Positions 24,255 to 33,413 of a DNA stretch of 64,000 nt are shown here, piece by piece (position 1 is the first letter of the stretch; every line of letters begins with the position of its first letter). The position numbers and the translations under genes were made by a program. This stretch comes from Merdimmobilis hominis (GTDB lineage: Bacteria > Bacillota > Clostridia > Oscillospirales > Ruminococcaceae): contig NZ_JACJKY010000006.1 in the NCBI RefSeq assembly GCF_016901855.1, positions 62,001 through 126,000 of the forward strand, in the 5' to 3' direction. The notes below the pieces were generated by a model that was given only the letters and a program-made list of their open reading frames with translations, was not told the origin of the DNA and ran no database searches.

Positions 24255-24797
24255 TTATTCCGGCACTTTTTCTGTTTCAATATGTTTCTCCATCGAAACG
24301 ATCGTATACACAATCCCGTCTGTTTCGCGTTTTGAATTCCGAATCGGCGAAAATCCTGACCCTTTCCAAAACGCCATTCCGCTCGTATTCGTTTCATAAC
24401 AGCCAAGTTCGATCCGCGAAAGACCGCACATACTTGCCGCCTGTTCGATCATTGAAAGAAGCTGTGTGCCTGCTCCGTGTCCACGGCGATTGCCGGACAC
24501 GATCAAAAATCCAAGATATCCGGTCATGTCATCGGGATACCGCTCCACAAAATCGATAACCGCAAGATCTCCATGCTCATCTGATACGAGCATATATGTC
24601 TTGTCTGCCAGTGTTTTCCCAGGCGGCAGCATTGTGATATCCGCTTTACACTCGTCTGCATCGACCGGATGCGACTGCACACACGAAAAATAGTCCGGAT
24701 TGGACGCAAACAATGCAATCACACGCGAAAGATTGTCCAATGTAATCCGTTCGACACGCATCGGCGCACACAGTGCACAGAACCGTTCATAAAACAT
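24255..24797 (-). CDS. GNAT family N-acetyltransferase
   Basis: A 180-aa GCN5-type acetyltransferase. The acetyl-CoA loop is SGNRRGHGAGTQLL (motif A, R/Q-x-x-G-x-G/A), preceded by strands GYLGFLIV and followed by CYETNTSGMAFWKGSGF (cited as AFWKGSGF). Acceptor unknown. The ATG at 24797 has AAAGGA upstream and lies 22 bases after the radA stop, so the two are probably co-transcribed. The in-frame ATG at 24836 would overlap radA. Confidence 0.87.
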   Translation of the reverse strand: MFYERFCALCAPMRVERITLDNLSRVIALFASNPDYFSCVQSHPVDADECKADITMLPPGKTLADKTYMLVSDEHGDLAVIDFVERYPDDMTGYLGFLIVSGNRRGHGAGTQLLSMIEQAASMCGLSRIELGCYETNTSGMAFWKGSGFSPIRNSKRETDGIVYTIVSMEKHIETEKVPE

Positions 24798-24819
24798 ATT
24801 ATCATTCCTTTCACGGAAG

Positions 24820-26199
24820 TCACGAAAGCACAGCAAACGCCTCTTTGATGTGTGAAACCGGCAAAAGCTCCATCTTCAGCCCGCGCAGCTGTGCAAGCTG
24901 TGACATCGCAGATTTCGGTACAATCGCCCGACAGAATCCAAGCCGCTGCGCCTCTTTGACCCGCTCGGCCAAGTTGTGGACACTGCGGATTTCTCCGCCC
25001 AAACCGATTTCGCCGAATGCGATCAAGTCGTCATCGACCGCACGGTCGCGCAGACTTGACACAAGCGAGAGTGCCACCGGCAAATCTGCCGCCGGATCAT
25101 CGAGCCGAAGTCCGCCGACAACATTGATATACACGTCAAGCGTTCCGAAGAAAAAGCCTGCCCGCTTTTCAAGCACTGCCAGCAAAAGATTCATGCGGTT
25201 ATAGTCAAAGCCGTTTGCTGTGCGGCGAGGCGTACCGAATCCGGTTTTTGTGACAAGCGCCTGTACCTCGGCAAGAATCGGGCGGCTGCCCTCGAGAATA
25301 CATGCGACACAGCTTCCCGAAACACCCTGCGGACGGCCGGAAATGAGTGTAAGCGACGGATTCGGCACTTCACAAAGACCCTCATCCCCCATATCGAACA
25401 TGCCGATCTCATTGGTGGAGCCATAGCGGTTTTTCACAGCGCGGAGAATCCGGTATGAAATATTGCGTTCACCTTCAAAATAGAGCACGCAGTCCACAAT
25501 ATGCTCAAGCACCTTCGGGCCGGCAATCGCACCGTCTTTATTCACATGGCCGACAATCAAAATCGGGATATCCTCCGATTTTGCCACGCGCAAAAACGCA
25601 TTGGTGCTCTCACGCACCTGCGTAATACTGCCGGGCGATGAAGTGATCGAACCGATACACATCGTCTGAATCGAGTCGATCATGACAAGATCCGGCTTTT
25701 TGGCAAGAATCGTATTCACGACTGTTTCCACATCGGTCGAAGCGAGCACCAAAAGTCCCTCTGTTTTTACATTGAGTCTGTTTGCACGCAGTTTTAGCTG
25801 ACGCGCCGATTCCTCGCCGGAAACGTACAAAATCGTCAGTTCTTTTCCGAGATGCTCGCAAATCTGGAGCAGTAGTGTTGATTTTCCGATGCCAGGATCG
25901 CCACCCAACAGCACGAGCGATCCTTTCACAATGCCACCGCCCAACACGCGGTCAAGTTCGCCGATTCCTGTATAAAACCGGATTTCATCATCCTCGTTGA
26001 TCTCTTGAAGTGAGCGGATCTGCTGCGCGTGCCAACGCTGCGGCTCAATTTGAATTTTTGACGACGATGCCGGTGCAGGCGCATTTTTCACCACTTCCTC
26101 GAAGCAGTTCCAGTTCCCGCATTCCGGACATCTGCCCAGCCATTTTACCGTTTCATATCCGCATTGATTGCAGACAAACTGTGTCCTTGGTTTTGCCAA
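24820..26199 (-). CDS. radA: DNA repair protein RadA (Sms)
   Basis: RadA is a RecA-like ATPase/helicase that drives branch migration in recombination. The 459-aa protein has an N-terminal C4 zinc ribbon (CNQCGY...GRCPECG), Walker A GGDPGIGKST, the RadA-specific KNRYGSTNEIG motif and a C-terminal Lon-protease-like domain. The start is a TTG at 26199. It has GAGGG 6 bases upstream and yields MAKPRTQFVCNQC, the normal family N-terminus. An ATG at 26238 would add 13 residues inside cwlD. It lies between cwlD and a GNAT gene. Confidence 0.95.
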   Translation of the reverse strand: MAKPRTQFVCNQCGYETVKWLGRCPECGNWNCFEEVVKNAPAPASSSKIQIEPQRWHAQQIRSLQEINEDDEIRFYTGIGELDRVLGGGIVKGSLVLLGGDPGIGKSTLLLQICEHLGKELTILYVSGEESARQLKLRANRLNVKTEGLLVLASTDVETVVNTILAKKPDLVMIDSIQTMCIGSITSSPGSITQVRESTNAFLRVAKSEDIPILIVGHVNKDGAIAGPKVLEHIVDCVLYFEGERNISYRILRAVKNRYGSTNEIGMFDMGDEGLCEVPNPSLTLISGRPQGVSGSCVACILEGSRPILAEVQALVTKTGFGTPRRTANGFDYNRMNLLLAVLEKRAGFFFGTLDVYINVVGGLRLDDPAADLPVALSLVSSLRDRAVDDDLIAFGEIGLGGEIRSVHNLAERVKEAQRLGFCRAIVPKSAMSQLAQLRGLKMELLPVSHIKEAFAVLS

Positions 26200-26212
26200 T
26201 CGTATCCCTCTT

Positions 26213-26911
26213 TCATGTTTCGTTTGCGTAATACGCAAGAATTCCCTGATATAATGTCAGCGCCACTGCTTTTCTGTAATCCGGATCGGCAAGCTGCTGG
26301 CTCTCCTGCGGATTCGACAAAAAGCCGCACTCTGCAAGCACAATCGGATTGGGCGCTTCGTGAATGATATACACACTGCTTGTCGCCGTTTTCACCTCGC
26401 GCGTATTTTCCGGCTGAAGTGTCTGACGAAATGACGCCTGCAAATATTCTGCCAACACGCGGCTTTGTTCGTTCTTTGGTCCGGCAAACATCTGCGCGCC
26501 GTGATATTTTGATTCACCAAAATGATTCTGATGAACCGAAACAACAACTGCCTGCGGATGTTCCTTGATGATAGAAAGCCGTTTTTTTAAATCTGACGTC
26601 TTTTTTTCTGCAACAGTGCGACAGCCTTCCTCATGCAGTGAACAGTCTGTTTCTCTTGTCAGCGTCACAGAAAACCCGCTCGCAGTCAAAAGATCACGCA
26701 ATATGAGCACAATATCAAGATTGATATCCTTTTCACTGATCCCATCCGCTGAAACCGCACCAGGGTCCAATCCGCCATGTCCTGCATCCAGTACAATTTC
26801 CCGTTGTTCGGACGTATAGAGCGTCGTTTGTGCCACAACATGAAACAATGCCGAAACAGCAATAAGTCCTGCACAAATCATAGCCAAAAGACCTCGACGC
26901 ACACGAATCAC
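26213..26911 (-). CDS. cwlD: N-acetylmuramoyl-L-alanine amidase, CwlD type
   Basis: An Amidase_3 zinc enzyme of about 232 aa with an N-terminal membrane or signal segment (LLAMICAGLIAVSALF). Zinc ligand motifs are DAGHGGLDPGA, the SVHQNHF region and the catalytic Glu in LAECGFLSN. In spore formers CwlD, with PdaA, makes muramic-delta-lactam in the cortex. Size and architecture fit CwlD. The start is uncertain. GTG at 26911 lies 21 bases from GGAGGAGG (26933-26940), while ATC at 26923 lies 9 bases from it. radA follows closely. Confidence 0.88.
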   Translation of the reverse strand: MIRVRRGLLAMICAGLIAVSALFHVVAQTTLYTSEQREIVLDAGHGGLDPGAVSADGISEKDINLDIVLILRDLLTASGFSVTLTRETDCSLHEEGCRTVAEKKTSDLKKRLSIIKEHPQAVVVSVHQNHFGESKYHGAQMFAGPKNEQSRVLAEYLQASFRQTLQPENTREVKTATSSVYIIHEAPNPIVLAECGFLSNPQESQQLADPDYRKAVALTLYQGILAYYANET

Positions 26912-26927
26912 ACGCGTAACGATGAGA

Positions 26928-26993
26928 AAACGCCTCCTCCCACTCGATGCTTTTTCCTTGTTATCATCGCTATCTATATGGAAGCAGGCGTTT
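26928..26993 (-). promoter_or_regulatory. Possible structured leader of cwlD
   Basis: AAACGCCT (26986-26993) is complementary to AGGCGTTT (26928-26935), which overlaps the cwlD ribosome binding site. Pairing over the ~50-base loop could mask the site. Weak evidence. Confidence 0.3.
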
Positions 26994-27004
26994 GTTTATG
27001 CAGA

Positions 27005-27574
27005 TCACTTCTTCTTTTCGTTGCGGTATACCATTTTTTGTTTAATGGAGATGTCATATGTGCCCATCAGATACCCAAACTCGCCGATCAGCACCGGAAT
27101 CAGCGAACAAGCCGCAATCAAAAAGACCTGTCCGTATGTAAATTCCGGCAGATAGATGCTTGTATTGATCAGATTGATGATCGGCCAGATTTCCGCATTG
27201 ATCACTTTATACGGCATGACGAAATTGAACAGCAGGCCAAATTTTGAAAGGATAAATCCTAACGAAATCAAAATAACCGGAATCATTCCTGCCAGTCCAT
27301 AGACAAGGCCTTTCCAGCGATGCAGTGTTGTATGACCAAAGTTTGCCGCGTTCAAATCTCGATGTCCGGCATTCCACATGGTTCCGTAAGCCGGATAGCT
27401 GTAAACAAATAAAACAACCGGAATCAGCACAAAAATACCGTTTCCTTCAAACAAGCCGGACAGTCCAAAGCAAAAAATAAACGCAATGATCACACCGCCG
27501 ATGTGTCCCATAAAAAATGCACTTGCTGTCTTAATGAACAGCTTTCTGGCTGCTTGTTTTTCATTCTGCTGCAT
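27005..27574 (-). CDS. Hypothetical membrane protein, four predicted TM segments
   Basis: A 189-aa integral membrane protein that I do not recognise. Hydrophobic stretches near residues 15-40 (GGVIIAFIFCFGLSGL), 45-65 (LIPVVLFVYSYPAYG), 95-120 (GLAGMIPVILISLGFIL) and 150-175 (FLIAACSLIPVLIGEFG) suggest four helices. Its tail is basic (KQKMVYRNEKKK). The frame opens far upstream within the methyltransferase gene. The ATG at 27574, with AAAGGGTGG before it, is the likely start and overlaps that gene by 14 bases. It is third in the amidohydrolase-methyltransferase operon. Confidence 0.75.
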   Translation of the reverse strand: MQQNEKQAARKLFIKTASAFFMGHIGGVIIAFIFCFGLSGLFEGNGIFVLIPVVLFVYSYPAYGTMWNAGHRDLNAANFGHTTLHRWKGLVYGLAGMIPVILISLGFILSKFGLLFNFVMPYKVINAEIWPIINLINTSIYLPEFTYGQVFLIAACSLIPVLIGEFGYLMGTYDISIKQKMVYRNEKKK

Positions 27575-28718
27575 AGGTTTCCACCCTTTCTGGTTTTTTG
27601 CGATTTCTCTGATATAAATACAACTGGCACTTGAGCATGCCGTTATATAATTTCCGGCGCTTGTCGGCTTTTTTGCCAAACAGCGTTTCGAACTGTTCGT
27701 CCGGCGTAATGATCGCCTTTGCCGCATCCGAACCGGAAAGCACCTTTCCCATCGCACGATACAGTTCCCGTGCTTCCTCCTGCTCGAGCATACGCTCGCC
27801 ATACGGCGGGTTTGTCGCAATCAGCGTCAGATCATCACGCATCACAAGCGAACGAACATCCTTTTGTCCGATGAGCATACGGGAAAACACGCCGGCTTTT
27901 TTTGCATTTTCCTTTGCGAGCGCCACGCTCTCCGGATCAATATCCGAACCATACGCAAAAAATGTGATATCCCGGCGTACACCGTCAATGCCGCGCTGAC
28001 GTTCCTGCCGCCAAATCGATTCATCGAACATGCCGAAATTCTGTGCCGCAAACTTACGCTTGAGTCCCGGCGGAACATTGAGTGCTTTCATAGCCGCTTC
28101 AATCAAAATGGTTCCCGAACCGCAAAACGGATCACACAAAACCGTATCGGGATACACGCGGATCAGATCCAGCATGCCTGCCGCCAGCGTTTCTTTAATC
28201 GGCGCTGCATTGGAATTAACACGGTAACCGCGCTTGTGAAGTCCTGCGCCCGAGGTATCGAGCATAATCGATACCTCATCATGATAAATGGAAAACTGAA
28301 TCTGATGCAGTGCTCCTGTTTCCGGGAACCAGTCCATTTTATAATGGTGGCGCATCCGCTCTACCATAGCTTTTTTGATGATTGCCTGACAATCCGGTAC
28401 ACTCATAAGCTTCGATTCAAGCGCCCAGCCTTTTACCGGGAACGCATCTCTGGAGCCGATATATTCCTCAATCGGCAATGCACGCACCTGATCAAACAGC
28501 TCGGAAAACGTTTTTGCTGTGAATTTTCCGATTTCGATGAGCACACGTTCCGCAGTGCGCAGTCCGATATTCGCGCGCGCCATCATTGCGCTGTCACCTG
28601 TAAATGTGACTTTTCCGTTATGTGCCATGACATTGCCTGCACCCATGCGGCGCAGTTCTCCCGAAAGCACGCTTTCGAGTCCGAACAAACACGGACATAC
28701 AAACTGATATTGTGTCAT
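27561..28718 (-). CDS. THUMP-domain class I RNA methyltransferase (RlmL-N-terminal/YpsC-like)
   Basis: A 385-aa SAM-dependent RNA methyltransferase. The N-terminal ferredoxin-like and THUMP part (CPCLFGLESVLSGELRR) is followed by a Rossmann domain with DPFCGSGTILIEAA as the SAM loop and the catalytic NPPYGER. N-P-P-Y points to amino-group (N2-guanine) methylation of 23S rRNA, as in the RlmL family and YpsC. It overlaps the upstream amidohydrolase by 4 bases. Confidence 0.93.
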   Translation of the reverse strand: MTQYQFVCPCLFGLESVLSGELRRMGAGNVMAHNGKVTFTGDSAMMARANIGLRTAERVLIEIGKFTAKTFSELFDQVRALPIEEYIGSRDAFPVKGWALESKLMSVPDCQAIIKKAMVERMRHHYKMDWFPETGALHQIQFSIYHDEVSIMLDTSGAGLHKRGYRVNSNAAPIKETLAAGMLDLIRVYPDTVLCDPFCGSGTILIEAAMKALNVPPGLKRKFAAQNFGMFDESIWRQERQRGIDGVRRDITFFAYGSDIDPESVALAKENAKKAGVFSRMLIGQKDVRSLVMRDDLTLIATNPPYGERMLEQEEARELYRAMGKVLSGSDAAKAIITPDEQFETLFGKKADKRRKLYNGMLKCQLYLYQRNRKKPERVETYAAE

Positions 28719-29893
28719 GCATTTCCTCCGTCTTTTCTGTTTTTCACAACCACGCCGCCGATTACAACCATCGACGGACTTGCGCTCACGGTGAGCGGAT
28801 CACTTGGAAATACGCAGAAATCCGCATCTTTTCCGGCCTTGAGCGAACCGACACGCGCATCAATGCCTGCAATTTCTGCCGCACGGATGGTAATACTTTC
28901 GAGCGCCGCCTGATGAGAAAGTCCCTCTTTTTCGCAGATCGCCGCAGACAGCGGCAGATACTGAATCGGGATAACCGGATGATCGGTACACACAGCTGCT
29001 TTGATTCCGTGCTGTGCTAAAATCGCCGCATTTTTAGGCGTGAGGCCCTTTAATTCCGGTTTGGAACGGTCGCAGATAATCGGACCTGTGATAATTTTAG
29101 CATCACGTTCTGCAAGCAGATCCGCGATTTTATACCCTTCCGTCGCATGGACAATGACCGCATCGAGCGAGAACTCTTTTGCAATGCGCAGTGCGGTCAT
29201 AATATCATCCGCACGATGTGCGTGCATAAACGCTTTCATCTCGCCTTTGAGCACCGGAATGAGTGCTTCGCATTTTTCATCAAATTCCGGCTCGTCCAAC
29301 TCATCATCCTCTTCGGCACGGCGAATATCTTCGATATAATTGCGCGCCTTCTGCAGCTGCTTGCGAATAAGCGCCGCAGTTGCCATACGTGTCATCGGCG
29401 ACATATTTTTCGCGTTATATGAAACTTTCGGATTTTCACCGAATGCAAATTTCATACCGACCGGATCGGCAAACGCCATTTCTTCCATACAGCGGCCGTA
29501 TGTTTTCATTGCCAGCCACTGACCGCCGATCGGATTTGCCGAGCCTGGGCCGGTCAATACCGTTGTCACACCGGAATCCACTGCTTCCGCAAAGCAGTCG
29601 TCCAAAAAGTTGACTGCATCAATCGCACGCATCTGCGGTGTGAGCGGATGTGTTTCCTCGTTGACATCCTCGCCCTCAAATCCTAATCCGTCCTCACAAA
29701 TGCCGATATGGCAGTGCGCGTCAATAAATCCCGGATACACGCTTGCACCGTTTAAATCGACTGCATCGGCTTTAATCTGAGAAAGACTGTCCATCGATCC
29801 GACCGACTCAATCACCGAGCCGTTCGTCGTCAGATAGCCGTCTTCAAAGACCTCGCCTTCCATTGTATGAATTACGCCATGAATGAACTGCAT
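28715..29893 (-). CDS. Amidohydrolase family protein (imidazolonepropionase/YtcJ-like)
   Basis: A 392-aa TIM-barrel amidohydrolase. Metal ligands are in VYPGFIDAHCHIG, a mid-protein Lys/His region (KAFMHAHRADDI, VIVHATEGY) and the C-terminal CTDHPVIP Asp. A composite beta-sandwich is built from both ends (GSLKAGKDADFCVFPSDPL, cited as GKDADFCVF). The substrate is not evident; it is not a hut-operon member here. GGAGGAACCATAC precedes the start. It leads an operon with the RNA methyltransferase and a membrane protein. Confidence 0.9.
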   Translation of the reverse strand: MQFIHGVIHTMEGEVFEDGYLTTNGSVIESVGSMDSLSQIKADAVDLNGASVYPGFIDAHCHIGICEDGLGFEGEDVNEETHPLTPQMRAIDAVNFLDDCFAEAVDSGVTTVLTGPGSANPIGGQWLAMKTYGRCMEEMAFADPVGMKFAFGENPKVSYNAKNMSPMTRMATAALIRKQLQKARNYIEDIRRAEEDDELDEPEFDEKCEALIPVLKGEMKAFMHAHRADDIMTALRIAKEFSLDAVIVHATEGYKIADLLAERDAKIITGPIICDRSKPELKGLTPKNAAILAQHGIKAAVCTDHPVIPIQYLPLSAAICEKEGLSHQAALESITIRAAEIAGIDARVGSLKAGKDADFCVFPSDPLTVSASPSMVVIGGVVVKNRKDGGNA

Positions 29894-29921
29894 GTATGGT
29901 TCCTCCGCCTGTTTTTCGTTG

Positions 29922-30833
29922 TTATAATGGTATTATATCATAATCCGAATGATGTGAAAACTGCAAATATGAAGCTTTTTGCGCGCACAGCGATACCCGA
30001 ACACCGATCGGCAGTGCATGTGAATCACTGCCATGCCCGACTGTTTTCGTTTTCGCAATCGGAAGATGTTTATTCTGCACAACTTCCATCAGCAGCTGCT
30101 GCGGTGCATCCTCACCGCACACAGATTCAAACTCCGTAAATGTTCCGAGCAGCACACCGTTCACCTTCGAAAACACATCCATGCACAAAAGCTGATCAAA
30201 ATACGAACAAATGCGGTTTTCTCCGCCGCTTCTCGATTCCAAAAACAGCACAGCATCGCTGCACGCCGGAAAATAAGGCGTGCCTGCAAGCTTTAGCAAA
30301 CAGCGGATGTTTCCGCCGATCAACGTGCCATGGATGGATTCTCCCTGCACAAACTGCCATGTCGGTGAAAAAAGCAGATCGCTGTTCCCCTGCAAATATG
30401 CAAAAAACCGTGCGATCTGCACATCTGCGTGCTTTCCGATCAAGTTCTTGACCGAATAGAGCACCGAGGCAGTTCCAGCCTTTTGATATACTGCGTTGAG
30501 CAATGCAGTCAGATCACTGTACCCGAATATGGGTTTCGGATGGTCTGCAAAAACCGAAAAATCAAGATACGGCAACATTCCGTTCGCAAGATCACCGCCG
30601 GAGACATCGAATACCGCCGAAATATCGGGATCTTTGATCATTCGCATCAATGCATCTGCTTTTGCTTTCATCGCGTTTTTCCCGCGTAATCCAGATATAA
30701 ACATCGCATCACTCAACACCGGTGTAATGCCGAGTGAAGAGAGTACCTCGCAGAGTGCTTGCGTCTGCGGCAAAAAAGAATCCGGCAACGGATCGGAACA
30801 GCAAACAATCCCCGCTTTTTCCCATCGTTTCAT
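29922..30833 (-). CDS. S66 family peptidase (LD-carboxypeptidase / MccF-like)
   Basis: A 303-aa S66 serine peptidase. The Ser nucleophile lies in FGYSDLTALL, the strand before it reads SAVFDVSGG, and the C-terminal VGHGSDSHALPIG supplies the catalytic His. S66 enzymes cut the L,D-bond of the muropeptide tetrapeptide in peptidoglycan recycling, or detoxify microcin-like aminoacyl nucleotides (MccF). The sequence alone does not decide between these. It has an AAAGGATGGC site and sits between the amidohydrolase operon and the DUF368 gene. Confidence 0.87.
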   Translation of the reverse strand: MKRWEKAGIVCCSDPLPDSFLPQTQALCEVLSSLGITPVLSDAMFISGLRGKNAMKAKADALMRMIKDPDISAVFDVSGGDLANGMLPYLDFSVFADHPKPIFGYSDLTALLNAVYQKAGTASVLYSVKNLIGKHADVQIARFFAYLQGNSDLLFSPTWQFVQGESIHGTLIGGNIRCLLKLAGTPYFPACSDAVLFLESRSGGENRICSYFDQLLCMDVFSKVNGVLLGTFTEFESVCGEDAPQQLLMEVVQNKHLPIAKTKTVGHGSDSHALPIGVRVSLCAQKASYLQFSHHSDYDIIPL

Positions 30834-30867
30834 TGCATGCCATCCTTTCTTCGCCGGATTTATTCAT

Positions 30868-31701
30868 TTATACTTCTTTATGTTCCTTTTTCTTAAATAA
30901 ACGTTCCTTTAAAGTTTCGCTTGAAAATACAAACGAAATCAAAACACCGATTACACCCACCAATATACCAATTACAAGCTCCCAGCCGCCGCGATATGCC
31001 TGTGCTGCACTGATTTTCCCGAAAATAGTCGGAATGGAACCGATGACAAAGCCTAAAATCGCAAAATACGTTGCCTGCGGAAAACGCATAATCAGCCAGT
31101 TGATGAGTTTTGAACCAAACAAAATACCAAACGCCACGCCGATAACAACCGGTATCAGCATCACAATATTCAGTTCGGCAATCGCTGTAATCACGGTATT
31201 ATACGTGCCAAGCAATAGCATGACAAAACTGCCGCTTAAACCAGGAATGATCATGCTGATCGCTGCAATCGCACTGAATACCAGCAATTTTATGAATGTA
31301 AGCACATCCAATGAACGAGCAATCACCTGCTCACCCTCCGGTGAAAGGAACATCATTCCAATCATCATGGCAAACGTCACAACAAACGGAATCAGATTGC
31401 GGATTTTAAAGCCGCCTTCCACCGCTTTTCCAAAAATCATCGGAATACTGCCGACAATGACACCGATAAAGAAAAGGTTTGTCGCCATATAATAGTGATC
31501 CAGCAGCCATTTGAGGCCCTGGCTCAGCAGCAGAATTGCCACGCCGGCACCCAAGCCGATCGGAAGTAAAAACAAAATACTTTTTTTGAATTCCTTGCGG
31601 ATATTGCTGATCGATGCAATCAATCGGTCAAATACACCGAATACCACTGCCATTGTTCCGCCGCTGACACCCGGAATAATATTCGCAAGTCCAATAATCA
31701 T
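30868..31701 (-). CDS. DUF368 membrane protein (start region affected by T7 tract)
   Basis: A 277-aa polytopic membrane protein of the DUF368 family. It opens directly in the signature NIIPGVSGGT, and a second internal copy, MIIPGLSGSF, marks the inverted-repeat topology. Relatives in bacteria and archaea have been linked to polyprenyl-phosphate translocation. The in-frame ATG at 31701 has no ribosome binding site. A GGAGG (31733-31737) with ATG at 31730 is present but one base out of frame. A T7 run at 31709-31715 separates the two frames, so the annotated start is probably a truncation by one missing T. Confidence 0.85.
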   Translation of the reverse strand: MIIGLANIIPGVSGGTMAVVFGVFDRLIASISNIRKEFKKSILFLLPIGLGAGVAILLLSQGLKWLLDHYYMATNLFFIGVIVGSIPMIFGKAVEGGFKIRNLIPFVVTFAMMIGMMFLSPEGEQVIARSLDVLTFIKLLVFSAIAAISMIIPGLSGSFVMLLLGTYNTVITAIAELNIVMLIPVVIGVAFGILFGSKLINWLIMRFPQATYFAILGFVIGSIPTIFGKISAAQAYRGGWELVIGILVGVIGVLISFVFSSETLKERLFKKKEHKEV

Positions 31702-31755
31702 TCCAATGAAAAAAACTGAATATTCTCCATAGTTCCTCCGTGCTTGTTTATTTGA

Positions 31756-33381
31756 TCAAGCTGTTTCATTTGTCGTTTTCATAAAATGCACAACACCGGT
31801 CTGTTTTAGGTAAACCAATCCCTCTGTCGCTTTTTTCGTGGCAAATACCTTTGACTGCCACATCATCGGTAAAAATACATTGTCAGAAAGGAGCTGATCT
31901 TCTGCTTGTCTGCACAATGCAAGCGCCTGACTGGATTGATTGGCACTGTTTGCCTCACTTAAAAGCGCATCAAACGATGCATTCTGATAGCCGCTTGTAT
32001 TGTTTGAAGCTGTCGAAGCATATGACGACAAATATGTAAGTGCGTTATTGTCTGATGACGTTAAACAGACAACCGCCAGATCGTAGTCACCGTTTTTGAG
32101 TTTTTGCGTATATTCTTTCTGCGGCAGCGACTCAACACTTAAAAACAGGGATAAATCACGCTGTAAGATCTGAGAAATGTCCGAAAAATAAGACGCAACG
32201 TCTACTGTATCCGATTCACACACAAGAAGTTTTGCCCCTGTGATGCTATTTTTCGAAAGTTCCGACAATCCCTTTTGATACGCTGTATAAGCAGCAGCTG
32301 GATCAATGGTATCGGTTTTTTGAAGCGGTTCATACATTTTTCCAAACAGCATCGCATCTGTCGGAATAATCGTGTTGGTTGCCGTAAGATAAGAAGGGAG
32401 CTTCGACTGATAAACGGCACGGTCAAAGCACAGCGAAACCGCCTTTCGAATAGATGCATTTGAAAATGGTCCGTCTGCAACCTGAAATTGAATTCCCCAT
32501 ACAGCGTCCTTCATCTGGAGCATCCGATATTCCGTTTCATCCAATGCTTGTGCATCCTGACCGCTTATGAATACACCGTTTACAATATCATCAGACAGCC
32601 GTTCCAGCTCTGACGCATCATCTTTTTGCGGAATGCGCAGCCGAACCGTATCGGCAAATACAATCTCCGGTGCATGATAATACGTATTTTTATCCAATCG
32701 AATCTGTGTTGTTTCATCCCAGGATCCGATCCGATACATTCCGTTTGAACGCACCGTCGTTCTGTTTAATCCGTATCTTCCGTTTGTGGATTCAAAAAAT
32801 TCCCGGTTGCATGGCATTGCATACGTTGTTGCAAGCAGGCTTTCAAAATAATCAGTCGGTGTTTCAAGCTCGATCACGAGTGTTTTTTCGTCAATCGCCT
32901 GCACGCCGATTGTCTCAGGTGCCATCGTTCCTGCGTGAATATCGGAAGCATTTTTAATACAATAAAAGCGCTCTGCCGCCGGTGATTTTGTCTGCGGATC
33001 GAGCAAGCGCTCGAATGCAAACACAAAATCATCTGCTGTCACAGGTACCGTTTGTTCCTGCTTGTCCTCGTTCAAATATGTCCAGACTGCATCTTCCCGA
33101 ATGGTAAACGTATATTTTTTTTGATCGGCCGAAATCTCCGGTTCCTTTTCCGCAACACCCAATACCGGTGTTCCGGTTTCATCAAATCGATACAAGCCTT
33201 CCATTGTCGCATATAATACAGTAAACGCCGACGGCGATGATGCACTTTGGGGATCTAAATTTGTCGGATTTGCCTGCAAGCCATAGGCCAGCACAATAGG
33301 TTCAGAAGAATCGCTGCACGAACAAAAGCAAATTGCCAGACACAGCGCCAAAACAAACGCAAAAATGCGCTTCACCGACAT
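31756..33381 (-). CDS. Peptide/nickel ABC transporter substrate-binding lipoprotein (SBP family 5)
   Basis: A 541-aa extracellular solute-binding protein, OppA/DppA type. The signal segment RIFAFVLALCLAICFCSC ends in a lipobox-like FCSC, so it is lipid-anchored. The mature part has the family start GLQANPTNLDPQ, RLLDP and TVRLRIPQKDD. No permease or ATPase gene is nearby, so it is an orphan binding protein serving a distant transporter, or it has become a sensor. ATG at 33381 is very close to GAGGAGGAG; GTG two codons later (33375) has better spacing. Promoter at 33414-33442. Confidence 0.9.
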   Translation of the reverse strand: MSVKRIFAFVLALCLAICFCSCSDSSEPIVLAYGLQANPTNLDPQSASSPSAFTVLYATMEGLYRFDETGTPVLGVAEKEPEISADQKKYTFTIREDAVWTYLNEDKQEQTVPVTADDFVFAFERLLDPQTKSPAAERFYCIKNASDIHAGTMAPETIGVQAIDEKTLVIELETPTDYFESLLATTYAMPCNREFFESTNGRYGLNRTTVRSNGMYRIGSWDETTQIRLDKNTYYHAPEIVFADTVRLRIPQKDDASELERLSDDIVNGVFISGQDAQALDETEYRMLQMKDAVWGIQFQVADGPFSNASIRKAVSLCFDRAVYQSKLPSYLTATNTIIPTDAMLFGKMYEPLQKTDTIDPAAAYTAYQKGLSELSKNSITGAKLLVCESDTVDVASYFSDISQILQRDLSLFLSVESLPQKEYTQKLKNGDYDLAVVCLTSSDNNALTYLSSYASTASNNTSGYQNASFDALLSEANSANQSSQALALCRQAEDQLLSDNVFLPMMWQSKVFATKKATEGLVYLKQTGVVHFMKTTNETA

Positions 33382-33413
33382 CTCCTCCTCTTTTTCATAA
33401 GATACCATTATTT

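Noticed and set aside
27864-28913. Plus-strand open frame of about 350 codons opposite the RNA methyltransferase gene
   Set aside because: The minus strand has unmistakable DPFCGSGT and NPPYGER motifs; the plus frame shows no motif and poor start context.
30734-31492. Plus-strand open frame rich in Pro, Thr and Ile opposite DUF368
   Set aside because: It is the antisense of hydrophobic membrane-protein codons and spans the start of the S66 gene; no ribosome binding site.
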